A DNA stretch of 64,000 nt from Cymbidium sinense (taxonomy: Eukaryota; Streptophyta; Magnoliopsida; Asparagales; Orchidaceae): NCBI GenBank assembly GCA_021442155.1, contig CM038214.1, positions 317,657,001-317,721,000 on the forward strand, in the 5' to 3' direction. This document shows positions 12,185-22,295 of the stretch, piece by piece. Each line of letters opens with the position of its first letter. The first letter of the stretch is position 1. Both the position numbers and the translations under genes were made by a program. Below the pieces are notes generated by a model. That model made no database searches. It saw nothing but the letters and a program-made list of their open reading frames with translations, and was not told where the DNA came from.

Positions 12185-14940
12185 AATTCTAAATAAAAAT
12201 ATAACCTAAACCCTAAACTAAAAAAAACTTAAACCTAAAATAAATAAAATAAAATAAACATAAACCTAAACTAAAATAAATAAAACAAAACCTAAACCTA
12301 AACTATAAATTAAATAAAATAAAATAAACTAAAAATAAATCTAAACCTAAACTAAAAATAAACCTAAAAATAAACCTAAAAATAGATCTAAAATAAAAAC
12401 CTAAAACTAAACCTAAAAAAATAAAATAAAAACCTAAACATAAACCTAAAAATAAAAAATAAAACCTAAACCAAAAAAAATAAAATAAAAATAAAACTAA
12501 ACTACAAAATAAACATAAACCTAGACCTAAACCTGAAAAATAAATTAAAATAAATAAAACTAAAATAAATAGACTAAACTAAATAAAAAATAAAAAAAAA
12601 ACATAAAATAAAAAATAAAAAAACTAAATAAACCTAAATAAAAATAGAAAATAAAATAAACTAAAATAAATAAAAAATAAACCAAATAAAGCTAAACCTA
12701 TTGGTTTACTTAATTTAAAGAAAAAAAACCCTAAACCCTAAACCCTAAAAAATAAATCCTAAACCCTAAACCCAAACCATAAACCTAACCCTAAACCCTA
12801 AAACCTAAACCTAAACCTACAACCCTAAACCCTAAACTAACTTTAAATCCTAAACCCTAAACCCTAAGCCCTAAACCCTAAACACTAAACCCTAAATCCT
12901 AAACCCTAAAATTGTAAACCCTAAACCCTAACCAAAACCTAAACTCTAAACCTTAATAACCATAAACTCTAAAGCCTATAGCCTAAACCCTAAAAACCCT
13001 ATGCTAACACTAAACCCTAAATCTTAAACCCTTAAAACCCTAAACCATAAAGCCTAAACACTAAACCCTAAACCCTAAACCCTAACTCTAAATCCTAAAC
13101 CTTAAAGTCATAAATCATAAAACCTCAAACCCTAAACCCTAAACCATAAACCCTAAACCCTAAAAACCTCGAAACCAAAAAACTTGAACTTAAAAATAAA
13201 ATAAATAAATAAACCTAAACCTTTTAAATAATAAAATAAAATAAAAACCTAAAATAAAACTTAAACTTTAACCTAAAAATAAAATTAAAAAACAAAAATA
13301 AAATAAATAAAAACATAAACTAAACTAAAAAATAAAATAAATCTAAGAATACAAAACCTAAAAAAAATAAAAACTAAACATAAAATAAAAATAAAATAAA
13401 CCTTAAATAAAATAAAATAAAAACTAAATAAAAACTTAAACCTAAAAAAAAATCTTAAAATAAATTAAACATATAAACTAATCCCTAAACTAAAAAAAAC
13501 CAAACCCTAAAATTAAAATAAAATAAACAAAATAAAATAAACCTAAACCTAAACCTAAACTAAAATAAACTAAACTAAAATAAATAAAACCTAAACCTAA
13601 TCTTAAAATAAACTAAACTAAAACCTAAACCTAGACTTAATAAAATAAAATAAACTAAAAATAAACCAAACCTAAAAAAAAATTAAACCTAAAAATAAAC
13701 CTAAAATAAAAACCTAAAATCTAAAACTAAGGAAATAAAATAAAAACCTAAACCTAGACCTAAAAATGAAAAATAAAATCTAAACCTAAAAAATAAAATA
13801 TAAATAAAACTCAACTAAAAGATAAAATAAAATAAATAAACCTAAAATAAATAAACTAAACTAAATAAAAAAGGAAACCTAAATAAAAATAAAAATAAAG
13901 TAAACTAAAATAAATAAATAAAAACTAAATATACCTAAATAAAACCCTAAACCCTTAACCTTAATCCATAAAATCTACAGCCCTAATCCCTAAACCCTAA
14001 ACCTTAAACCCTAAACCATAAACCCTAAAAATTGAAAAACCTAAACCTAAATTAAATATAACCTAACAATAAAATAAATAAATATTTTAAGAAAAACCCT
14101 AACCCTAAACCCTAAATCCTAAAACTAACCCTAAGCCCTAAACCTGAACCCTAAACCTACAACCATAAACCCTAAACCCTAAACTTGGGGATTTTTTTTT
14201 TTAAAAAAAAACCCTAACCCTAAACTTTAAAACCCTAAATCTTAAACCCTAAATTTTTATGCCCTGAACCCTAAACCCTAAACCCTAAACCATAAAACCT
14301 AAACCCTAAACCCTAAACCCTAAACCATAAAACCTACAACCCTAAACCCTAAACCCTAAACCCAAAACCCCAAACCCTAAACCCTAAACCCTAAAACCTA
14401 AAAACCTAAAAACTTAAACATAAACTAAATAAAACATAAAAATGTAATAAATAAAAAAGCCTAAACCTAAATAAAATAAAAACCTAAACTAAAACCTAAA
14501 CCTTAACCTAAATATAAACCTAAACCTAAATAGAAAAATAAAATAAAATAAAAAATAAAAACTAAAATAAAATAAAATAAAATAAATGAAAACCTAAACT
14601 AAGCTAAAAAATAAAATAAACCTAAATAAAATAAAAACTAAACATAAAATAAAAATAAAATAACCCTAAAAATAATAAATAAATAACTAAATAAAAACCT
14701 AAACCTAAAAAATAAACCTAAAAATAAAAAATAAATAAAACCTAAACCCTAAACTAAAAAAAATCTAAATCCTAAATCCTAACGCTAAACCCTAAACCCT
14801 GAACCATAAAACCCTAATCCCTAAACCATGATCCTAAACCCTAAACACTAAACCCTATATCCTAAACCTTAAAACTCTAAACCTAAAACCATAAACCCTA
14901 AACCTTAAACCCTAAACCCTAAACTAACCCTAAACTCTAA
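12185..14940. repeat. Composite telomere-like satellite, C strand
   Basis: CCCTAAA-rich blocks (about 12725-13170, 13945-14400, 14750-14940) alternate with AT-rich blocks made of AAATAAA, CCTAAA and AACCTAAA units (about 12190-12715, 13180-13940, 14400-14750). The AT-rich blocks are not random: AACTCAACTAAAA (about 13807) and AAAACTAAACATAAAATAAA (about 13373 and 14635) are reverse complements of landmarks that recur in the G-strand arrays. Transition motifs like GGTTTACTTAATTTAAA (about 12702) mark block ends. No gene is visible. Confidence 0.85.
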
Positions 14941-15398
14941 GAATGGGCAGAACCATGACGGTAAGAACATCACTGTCAACTAGACTCAATCTAGATCTGG
15001 CAGTGGAGGTGAAGGCAGAGGCAGTGATTATCATAGTGGTGGTGGGGGATTTGGAGGTGCTAGTCGGAGCATTGGTGGTTATGGAGGTAGGAGGAGTGAC
15101 AGAGGTTACAATTATGCTGATGGTGGAGGGAGAGATTAGAGATATAATGGCACATCCTGCTACTCAAGAGACAGAGGTGGTTCTAATGGGAACTAGAAAA
15201 ATTGAATAATGGTTGATCCGATCTACTGCTTATGGAATTGTTTCTTTACAATAGAGACCATTCTATTTATCTAGAGTTTTTGATTTGCTCTATACATGCT
15301 CATTTTTTATTTATATCATTTCTTGTGTCTTAGAAAACTTGGTGTGTTACTTGGTTGAAAAGAAGAAATGTTGAACCAAAATTTATTCTCTATTAAAA
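14941..15398 (+). pseudogene. GRP 3' tail copy 1
   Basis: Retrocopy-like fragment of a plant glycine-rich RNA-binding protein mRNA (RRM plus Gly-rich tail; RNA-chaperone family of GRP7 type). It starts abruptly after telomere repeat at AATGGGCAGAAC, i.e. at the last strand of the RRM (NGQ-HDGKNITVN), then a stop at the codon after VN, then QSRSGSGGEGRGS and a Gly/Tyr/Arg-rich tail ending SNGN*. About 200 bases of 3' UTR follow and end in an A-tract at about 15390, passing into CCTAAACCC. The RRM N-terminal part is missing and further stops are present. Confidence 0.85.
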
Positions 15399-15680
15399 AA
15401 TAAAATAAAAAATCCTAAACCCTAAACTAAAACCTGAACCCTAAACCTAAAACCTAAACCCTAAACCCTAAACCCTAAATCATACACCCTAAAAATTAAA
15501 ATTAAAATAGAAAACAAAAAAAACTAACCCTAAATCCTAAGCCCTAAACCCTAAGCCCTAAACCCTAAAACCCTAACCCTTAAAATCCTAAACCCTAAAC
15601 CCTAAAACCTACAACTCTAAACTCTAAACCCCAAACCCTAAACCTTAAACCCTAAACCCTAAACTAACCTTAAACCCAAA
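15399..15680. repeat. Telomere-like block, C strand
   Basis: CCCTAAA and near variants with a short A-rich interruption at about 15490-15525. It links GRP tails 1 and 2. Nothing else is seen. Confidence 0.85.
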
Positions 15681-16165
15681 AATGGGTAGAACCTTGATGG
15701 CAGGAACATCACCGTCAATTAAGCTCAGTCTAGATCTGGCGGTGGAGGCAAAAGCAGAGGTGGTAGTTATTGTAGTGGTGGTGGGGGATCTGGAGGTCCT
15801 GGTGGATATGGAGGTGGTGGTCAGAGTAGTGGTGGTTATGGAGGCAAGAGGAGCGATGAGGGTATATTTTTGGTGGTGGCGGAGGGAGAGATCGGGGACA
15901 TGATGGTGGATCCCGCTGCTCGAGAGGTGGGAATGGTTCTCATGGGAACTGAAGAAACTGAAGAATGACCAATTTGATCTGCTACTTATGGAACTGTGTC
16001 TTTACAGTAGAGACAGTTATGCTTGTCTAGAGATTTTGATTTGCTCTATGGGTGCTCATTTTTTATCTATGTCATCACTTGTGTCTTAGAAAACATGGGA
16101 TGCTACTTGGCTCATGAAATCAAAAGAAGAAATGTTGAATCTGAATTTGTTCACTATTAAAAAGA
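15681..16165 (+). pseudogene. GRP 3' tail copy 2
   Basis: Same breakpoint (AATGGGTAGAAC) and same order as the other GRP tails. The Gly-rich part is well kept: SGGGGSGGPGGYGGGGQSS, GGYGGKRSDEG, then a frameshift near the TATATTTTTGG stretch, and a tail of GGRDRGHDGGSRCSRGG type. The codon after VN is TAA. The 3' UTR runs to TTCACTATTAAAAAG at about 16165, followed by CCTTAAACCC. Confidence 0.87.
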
Positions 16166-16325
16166 AACCTTAAACCCTAAAGTACAACTTAGACACAAAA
16201 CCATAAACTAACCCAAACCCTAAACCATAAAAAGCTAAAAACCTAAACCTAAATAAAATAAATAAAAAACCTAAACCAAAATAAAATAAAATAAAAACAT
16301 AAACTAAAACCAAAACTTAAACCTA

Positions 16326-16417
<92 letters not shown>

Positions 16418-17266
16418 TAAACTAAAATAAAATAAATAAAAACCTAAACTAAACTAAAAAAATAAAAAACCTAAATAAAATAAAAAATAAACCTAAAATA
16501 AAAAAATAAAATAAACCCAAAATAAAATAAAATAAATAAATAAAACCTAAACCTAAAAAATAAACCTAAAAATAAATAAAAAATAAAACCTATACCCTAA
16601 ACTAAAAAAAACCTAAACCTAAAATAAAAATAAAAGAAGCCTAGACCCAAACTAAAATAAATAAAACCTAAACCAAAACCTAAAATAAACTAAACCCAAA
16701 CTAAATAATATAAAATAAACTAAAAATAAACCTAAACCTAAACTAAAAAATAAAACCTAAAAGTAAACTTAAACCTATACCCAAAAAAAAAATAAAATAA
16801 AATGTAATCCTAAATCTTAAAAAAATAAAATAAAATAAAACTTAACATAAATATAAACCTAAAAATAAACTAAAATAAAAAACCTAAGCTAAAATAAATA
16901 AAGTAAACTAAATAAAATTAAAAAGATAAAACTAAATAAAAATTAAAATAAATTCAAATAAATAAAAAATAAACTAAATAAACTTAAACTTACTAGTTCA
17001 CTTAATTTTAAAAAAAAAACCCTAAACCCTAAACCCTTAAACTAACCCAAAACCCTAAACCCTAAACACAACCTTAAATCTACAACCCTAAATCCTAAAC
17101 TCTAAACCCTAAAACTTTAAACCCTAAATCCTAAACCCTAAGCCCTAAACCCTGAACCCTAAAACCTAAACACAAAACCCTAAACCCTAAACCCTAAACA
17201 CTACATAAAAGCCTAAACTTAAAACCCTAAACCATAAACCCTAAACTAACCCTAAACCCTAAGAAT
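16166..17266. repeat. Composite telomere-like satellite with AT microsatellite
   Basis: A short CCCTAAA block (16166-16230), an AT-rich AAATAAA/CCTAAA block (16240-16985), the transition motif TAGTTCACTTAATTTTAAA (about 16991) and a CCCTAAA-rich block up to GRP tail 3. This is the same order of parts as in the G-strand units, reverse-complemented. A pure AT dinucleotide run interrupts the AT-rich block at 16328-16413. Confidence 0.85.
16328..16413. repeat. (AT)n microsatellite, about 43 units
   Basis: Uninterrupted alternating A and T over about 86 bases inside an AT-rich satellite block. It is self-complementary and could extrude or slip; it is absent from the other units of the array. Confidence 0.95.
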
Positions 17267-17745
17267 AGGCAGGACCTTGACGGCAGGAACATCACCTTCA
17301 ACTAGGCTCAATCTAGATTTGGCGATGGAGGCGAAGACAGAGGCGGCAGTTATTGTAGTGGTGGGGATCTAGAGGTGCTGGTGGATATGGAGCTAGTTGT
17401 CAGAGCAGTGGTGGTTATGGAGGTAAGAGGAGTGACAGAGGTTACAACCATGGTGGTGTCAGAGGGAGAGATCGGGGATATGATGGTAGATCCCGCAACT
17501 CGAGAGGCGAAGGTGGTTCTGATGGGAACTAGAGAAACTGAAGAACGATCGATCCGATCTACTGCTTATGGAATTATGTATTTACAGTAAAGATAGTTCT
17601 AGTTATCTAGGGTTTTTGATTTACTCTATACGTGCTCATTTTTTATCTATATCATCATTTGTGTCTTAGAAAACTTAGCGTGTTGCTTGGTTGATGAAAT
17701 CGAAAAGAAGAAATGTTTAATCTAAATTTGTTCTTTGTTAAATAA
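17267..17745 (+). pseudogene. GRP 3' tail copy 3
   Basis: Begins AATAGGCAGGACCTTGACGG at the shared breakpoint; reads DLDGRNITFN, then TAG, AQSRFGDGGEDRGGSY and a Gly-rich tail with YGGKRSDRGYNHGGVRGRDR, GYDGRSRNSRGEGGSDGN*. A small deletion lies near 17362. The 3' UTR ends in an A-rich stretch at about 17740-17755, next to CCCTAAACCC. Confidence 0.87.
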
Positions 17746-18152
17746 AAAAACAAAAAACCCTAAACCCTAAACTAAAACCTGAACGCTAAACCTAAAACCT
17801 AAATCCTAAACCCTAAACTCTGAACTATAAACCCTAAAAATAAAAATAAAATAAAAAATAAAAAAAACCCTAAACCCTAAAACTAAGCCTAAACCCTAAA
17901 CCCTAAACCTAAAACACTAAACCTACAACCCTAAACCCTAAACCATAAACTCTAAACTCTAAACCCTAAACTCTAAACCCTAAACCCTAAACCCTAAACC
18001 CTAAATCTAAGCCCTAAACCCTAATCCCTAAACCTTAAAACCTTAAACCCTAAAACCCTAAACCATAAACTCTAAAACCATAATCCCTAAACCCTAAACC
18101 CTAAAGCCTTAAAACCTACAACCCTAAACCCTAAACTAACCCTAAACCTTAA
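17746..18152. repeat. Telomere-like block, C strand
   Basis: CCCTAAA repeats with many single-base variants and one A-rich interruption (about 17835-17865). No AT-rich unit is present here, so GRP tails 3 and 4 are separated by telomere-like repeat alone. Confidence 0.85.
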
Positions 18153-18625
18153 AAATGTGCAAAACCTTGATGACAGGAACATCATTGTCAACTAGGCTCA
18201 ATCTAGATCTAGTAGTGGAGGCGAAGGCAGATGCGGCAATTATCTTAATGGTGGTGGAGAATCTGGAGGTGCTGGTGGATATGGAGGTGGTGGTTGGAGC
18301 AATGGTTATTTTGGAGGTAGGAGGAGCGACGGAGGTTACAGTCGTGGTGGTGGCATTGGGAGAGATTAGGATATGATGGTGGATCCCACTACTCGAGAGG
18401 TGGGGGTGGTTCTGATGGGAACTGGAGAAACTGAAGAACAACCGATCTGATCTACTGTTTATGAAACTATGTCTTTATAGTAGAGATGGTTCTACTTATC
18501 TAGGGATGTTGATTTGCTCTATTGGTGCTCATTTTTGATCTATCATCACTTGTGTCTTAGAAAACTTGGGGTGCTGTTTGGTTGATGAAATCGATAAGAA
18601 GCAATGTTGAAGATGAATTTGTTCT
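18153..18625 (+). pseudogene. GRP 3' tail copy 4
   Basis: Shared breakpoint (AATGTGCAAAACCTTGATG), then TGTGCAAAACCTTGATGACA-like RRM end, VN, TAG, AQSRSSSGGEGRCGNY and a Gly-rich tail with GGAGGYGGGGWSNGYFGGRR and SYGGGSHYSRGG-type residues. It ends DGNWRN* near 18432. The 3' UTR ends TTCTCTATTTAAAAAAAC at about 18640. Stops and a frameshift make it non-functional. Confidence 0.85.
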
Positions 18626-19292
18626 CTATTTAAAAAAACTTTAAACCCTAAACTAAAACTTAAAACCTAAACCTAAACCCTAAACCCTAAACCCTAAACC
18701 CTAAACCCTAAACTAACCCTAAACCCTAAACCCTAAAAAGCTAAAAAGCTAAACCTAAATAAAATAAATTAAATTAAAAATAAAAAATAAAATAAAACAT
18801 AAACCTAAAAATAAAAAATAAAACCTAAACATAAAAAATAAAATTAAAATAAAACTCATCTAAAAAATAAACCTAAACCTAAAAAAACTAAAATAAAAAA
18901 AAACCTTAACTAAAATAAATAAACCTAAAATAAATAAACTAAACTAAGTAAAAATAAAAAAATAAACCTAAATAAAACAATAAAATAAACTCAAATAAAT
19001 AAAAATAAACTAATTAAACCTAAACCTACTATTTCACTAAATTTAAAAAAAAACCTAATACATAAACCCTAAAACTATCCCTAAACCCTAAACCCTCAAT
19101 CCTAAATCCTAAGCCCTAAACTCTAAACCCTAAAACCTAAACCCTATACCATAAACCCTAAACCCTAAAACCCTAAACCTAAAACCCTAAACCCTAAACC
19201 CTAAAACCTACAATCCTAAACCTTAAACTCTAAACCATAAACCATAAACCTTAAACCATAAATTAACCCCAAACCCTAACCCTAAACCTTAA
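18626..19292. repeat. Composite telomere-like satellite, C strand
   Basis: CCCTAAA block (18650-18740), AT-rich block (18750-19030) containing AAAATAAAACTCATCTAAAA (about 18840), transition motif TATTTCACTAAATTTAAA (about 19030), then CCCTAAA-rich sequence up to GRP tail 5. The AT-rich block is shorter than in the other units. Confidence 0.85.
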
Positions 19293-19745
19293 GAATGGGC
19301 AAAACCTTGATGGTAGGAACATCACTATCAACTAGGCTCAGTCTAGATCTAGTGATGGAGGCAAAGGCAGAGGCAACGATTATCATAGTGGTTGTGGGGG
19401 ATCTTGAGGTGCTGCTGGATAAGGAGGTGGTGGGAGGAGTGATGGAGGTTACAGCTATGGTGGTGGCAGAGGGAGAGATCCGGGATATGATGGTGGATCC
19501 TACTACTTGAGAGGTGGGGTGGTTCTGATGGGAATTGAAGAAACTGAAGAACGACTGATCTGATCTATTGCTTATGGAACCTATCTTTATTATAAACATG
19601 ATTATACTTATCTAGGGTTTTTGATTTGCTCTATGGGCGATCATTTTTTATCTATGTCATCACTTGTGTCTTCGAAAACTTGGTGTGTTGCTTGGTTGAT
19701 GAAATCAAAAAGAAGAAATCTTGAATCTAAATTTCTTCTTTGTCA
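19293..19745 (+). pseudogene. GRP 3' tail copy 5, fused to PDF1A pseudogene
   Basis: Shared breakpoint (AATGGGCAAAACCTTGATGG). Reads NLDGRNITIN, TAG, AQSRSSDGGKGRGNDYHS, GGRDPGYDGGSYYLRGGVVL-like tail. Part of the central Gly-rich segment is deleted relative to copies 2 and 3. The 3' UTR ends in CTTTGTCAAAAAACC at about 19752. There it meets the PDF1A pseudogene instead of telomere repeat, which makes this the inner edge of the C-strand domain. Confidence 0.85.
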
Positions 19746-20824
19746 AAAAACCTTAAATCATTTTTGACCTTCACTTGCAGATGATGCTCTACCATAGCTC
19801 TAAATCCATCAATGCTTAAACATCTTTTAAAGAACAAAGCTATTTTTCTTCCCTTCTTCTGAAGTTTTGGATTAATTATTACAAGGAGATTAAAAGGTCG
19901 ATGGTCTTGTGCATCAGTTTCACTCTTAAGAGCATAACTAATGTATTCCTTTGTGTCTTCAAGAATAATAATCTTTACCCACATTATATATATGATATGT
20001 TAGGCATTGAGAACATTAGGTTCAAAAGCCTGTGGTCGAGCATACCACTATGGATCATTAAAGAAACCTCTAGGAGCTATCGATAGTGCCTGTGATTTGG
20101 AAATTATGTACAGATCATTGAGAATGGCTTTCTGGGCAATTAAATCCCTAGCATACTATTTTGCATCAATACTTGCACCTATTCCATGGCCATTCAGCTC
20201 ATTTCCCTCAAAAGAATACCAATCTATGGAGCAGTGAGGCTGACACCGAGAGCCTTCCGCATAACCACAATCATGTCATATATGATCTTCTGGATCTTCT
20301 TCCGATCTGATCTCCTCCAAGGAGACCTCAACGGCTCGTGGAGGACCATATCACTGGCCTTGACAATTTTAGGTAGGGATTTCTTCTTCACGCTAAATCC
20401 AGAGAACCATCCAGCGGAGACCTTTGAAGGGGTTCTTCTATGACTAGTGATGCAATGGGAGAAGTGATGAAGAATGGGACCAACTGTTGGGGCTAGAAAG
20501 TCATGATCTTTATGAAAGATGATGGAAGCATAGAGGGAGAGTTCACTAGTAGCCAGGCTATGCTAGTGGCATGGTTCGATCAATCAATATAAAATTCATG
20601 GGATGTCTCATGTGCTTTATGCAGGTAGCCGAATTTATGTGGCCTAGTTGGGATCAAAAAAGTTTTGATCAGCTACCTCAGATGCTACTGGTGTCTCGCT
20701 TTGGAGAAAGTGAGGTAAGAGAGGTCACCACTGGAGGAAGAGGGAGGCATGGATACGCTTGACTAGGCTTCAGCTTGAGAGGAAGAGATGGACGTGAGGG
20801 AGAGTTTGCTTTCAAGCTTTGCAT
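19746..20824 (-). pseudogene. PDF1A: Peptide deformylase 1A pseudogene, 3'-truncated
   Basis: PDF1A removes the N-formyl group from new organellar proteins using a metal bound by EGCLS and HECDH motifs. Here the minus strand from about 20410 reads KKKSLPKIVKASDMVLHEPL, then KKIQKIIYDMIVVMRKALGV and SLTAPLIGIPL. After about 210 bases without match, which probably represent an intron, it continues [40 protein letters not shown] and [20 protein letters not shown]. Motif I (GVGLAAPQ in the family) is GVSLTAPL, motif II has lost Gly (KRCLS), and the region with HECDH is absent because the gene ends at the GRP junction near 19746. A Ser/Pro/Leu-rich transit-peptide-like start (MQSLKANSPSRPSLPLKLKP) lies at 20824 and is followed by a stop, so the 20450-20824 part is tentative. 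The retained intron points to a genomic, not a retro, copy. Confidence 0.82.
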
Positions 20825-20990
20825 CTAGCAGAGGAGTGTTGCTCGGAGATATTTTTTATTTTTAATTTTTTTAGGGTCGGCTGGGATGGGAGAGCCGCTC
20901 TCAAGTGAAGTAGGAATGAGAGGGCTTCGGCTTCTCTTTCCTGAAGGGGCCTCATTTTTATTTTTTGTTTTTTTAGTGTGTTTTTTGCTA

Positions 20991-20992
<2 letters not shown>

Positions 20993-21031
<39 letters not shown>
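20993..21031. repeat. (AG)n microsatellite
   Basis: Pure AG dinucleotide tract of about 39 bases, 170 bases upstream of the putative PDF1A start on the opposite strand. Confidence 0.95.
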
Positions 21032-21037
<6 letters not shown>

Positions 21038-21369
21038 CTTTTTCTTACATGCACCAACTTCTCCCACGTTCTATCTTTTTATTTCTTTTTGCTTTGCATT
21101 TTTTATATGTTTTCATGATCACATAAATTAGGAAGGAGTACGTCATTTAATAGTTTTGTCTTTTTCCCTTTTTTTAAAAAAATTTGGTGAAACCTAATTT
21201 TTTTTTAAATAAATGATTTAAAATTTTTTACATAATTTTAATACCTATAGTAAATAATTGAATGAAAATTTATAAGTTATGTGTATAAGATAAGATAATT
21301 TTAATTAATATTAATAATTGTTCATAATATGGATTCATAATTTGATAAATTAATTATTTTGATTTAATG

Positions 21370-21400
<31 letters not shown>

Positions 21401-21470
21401 CATTTATTTATAGTTTTTATTTTGATTTAATTTTTCATAAATTTTGTTTGATGTTTAGAATTGGTTTAAA

Positions 21471-21511
<41 letters not shown>
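21471..21511. repeat. (CT)n microsatellite
   Basis: Nearly pure CT tract of about 40 bases in AT-rich sequence. Confidence 0.95.
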
Positions 21512-21513
<2 letters not shown>

Positions 21514-21659
21514 TAGTTCATTTTAGATTTCAAATGGGTTGTATATGTTAAATTAAAACTTTTTGTTTGTTATTATCATTTTCTTTTTATATATATTAGT
21601 GACATACAATTCAAATCATGATATGAATTAATTTAAGCTTAAACTTAACAAAAATTTCA

Positions 21660-22290
21660 TTTAATTTTGAATTCTATTATGAATGATTTACTTGATGGTT
21701 TTGATTGTGATTTTTGGTAGAACTTCGAATGATGATTGAAGGATTGATTAGTATTAGGTAGAACTTGGCTAAGTCCATGAAATTGGCTTAAGGGGTTGGA
21801 TTTGGATTTTATTTGATTTGGATTTAGGTTTGGATCATGATTTGAAGTTGATTTTGAGTTTGAATTTGATAAATTGATTGAAGGGTTGAAATGTTCTTTG
21901 AGAAAACCAATTATATTTGGATTGATTTGGATTTGGCTAAGGCTAAGCCCATAAGATAAATCATAGATCTTAGGAAGGATTTTGATTTTTGATTCAATCA
22001 TGGGCTTCAATCATTTGATTTGGATTTGAATTTGGCTTTTCATATTTTAATTGAATTTGAGGTTTGGTTTGAGAAGGTAAACACAGGTCGGATTTTGGCT
22101 ATAGAGTAGGTCAGTCTCCTTAATTCCTAAGGCATAGTCTAATCCTATGATTAACCCTTCTATATCTTTAGGTTTAGGTTAAGTGTTCACCTAATCACTA
22201 GAAGTGTCTTATAGGAAGTCTTAGTGTCTAGAAGATCCCTAGGTCTAAGAAGACGAGGTTGAGAACTCACTCCAAAAAATGAGGTCAACA
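21660..22290 (+). mobile_element. Right end of the long LTR-like element (third site)
   Basis: Collinear with the right ends at 40480-40614 and 49800-50043: TAACCCTTCTATATCTTTAGG, GTTAAGTGTTCACCTAATCAC, AGTGTCTAGAAGA and a terminal GAGGTCAACA at 22281-22290. It ends in CA like the other copies and abuts L1 sequence. The following TTATA (22291-22295) would be the target duplication, but the left end is missing, so this cannot be checked here. It also contains the GATTTGGATTTGG-type tract of the family. Confidence 0.8.
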
Positions 22291-22295
22291 TTATA

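Larger units (their letters stand above)
20825..21659. other. AT-rich flank with microsatellites, possible old PDF1A promoter
   Basis: Upstream of the PDF1A pseudogene start: an (AG)n run at 20993-21031 (CT on the gene's sense strand, a common 5' UTR/promoter feature in plants), then AT-rich sequence with (AT)n at 21377-21400 and (CT)n at 21471-21511. No gene is seen. Small open frames over the AG run are low-complexity. Confidence 0.5.

Noticed and set aside
11706..19290. A true chromosome end
   Set aside because: The repeats are degenerate, contain transposon and gene fragments, lie inside the window and switch polarity. They are interstitial, at most derived from former telomeres.
18142..19599. 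Ser/Thr-rich frames antisense to GRP tails
   Set aside because: They are the complement of the Gly-rich GGT/GGA codons, not independent genes.
20825..21131. Three overlapping frames with SLSLSL or ERERER runs
   Set aside because: Translations of the (AG)n microsatellite in different frames.
21657..22010. 117-codon Asn/Ser/Pro-rich frame on the minus strand
   Set aside because: Antisense of the GATTTGGATTTGG repeat of the LTR-like element; low complexity.
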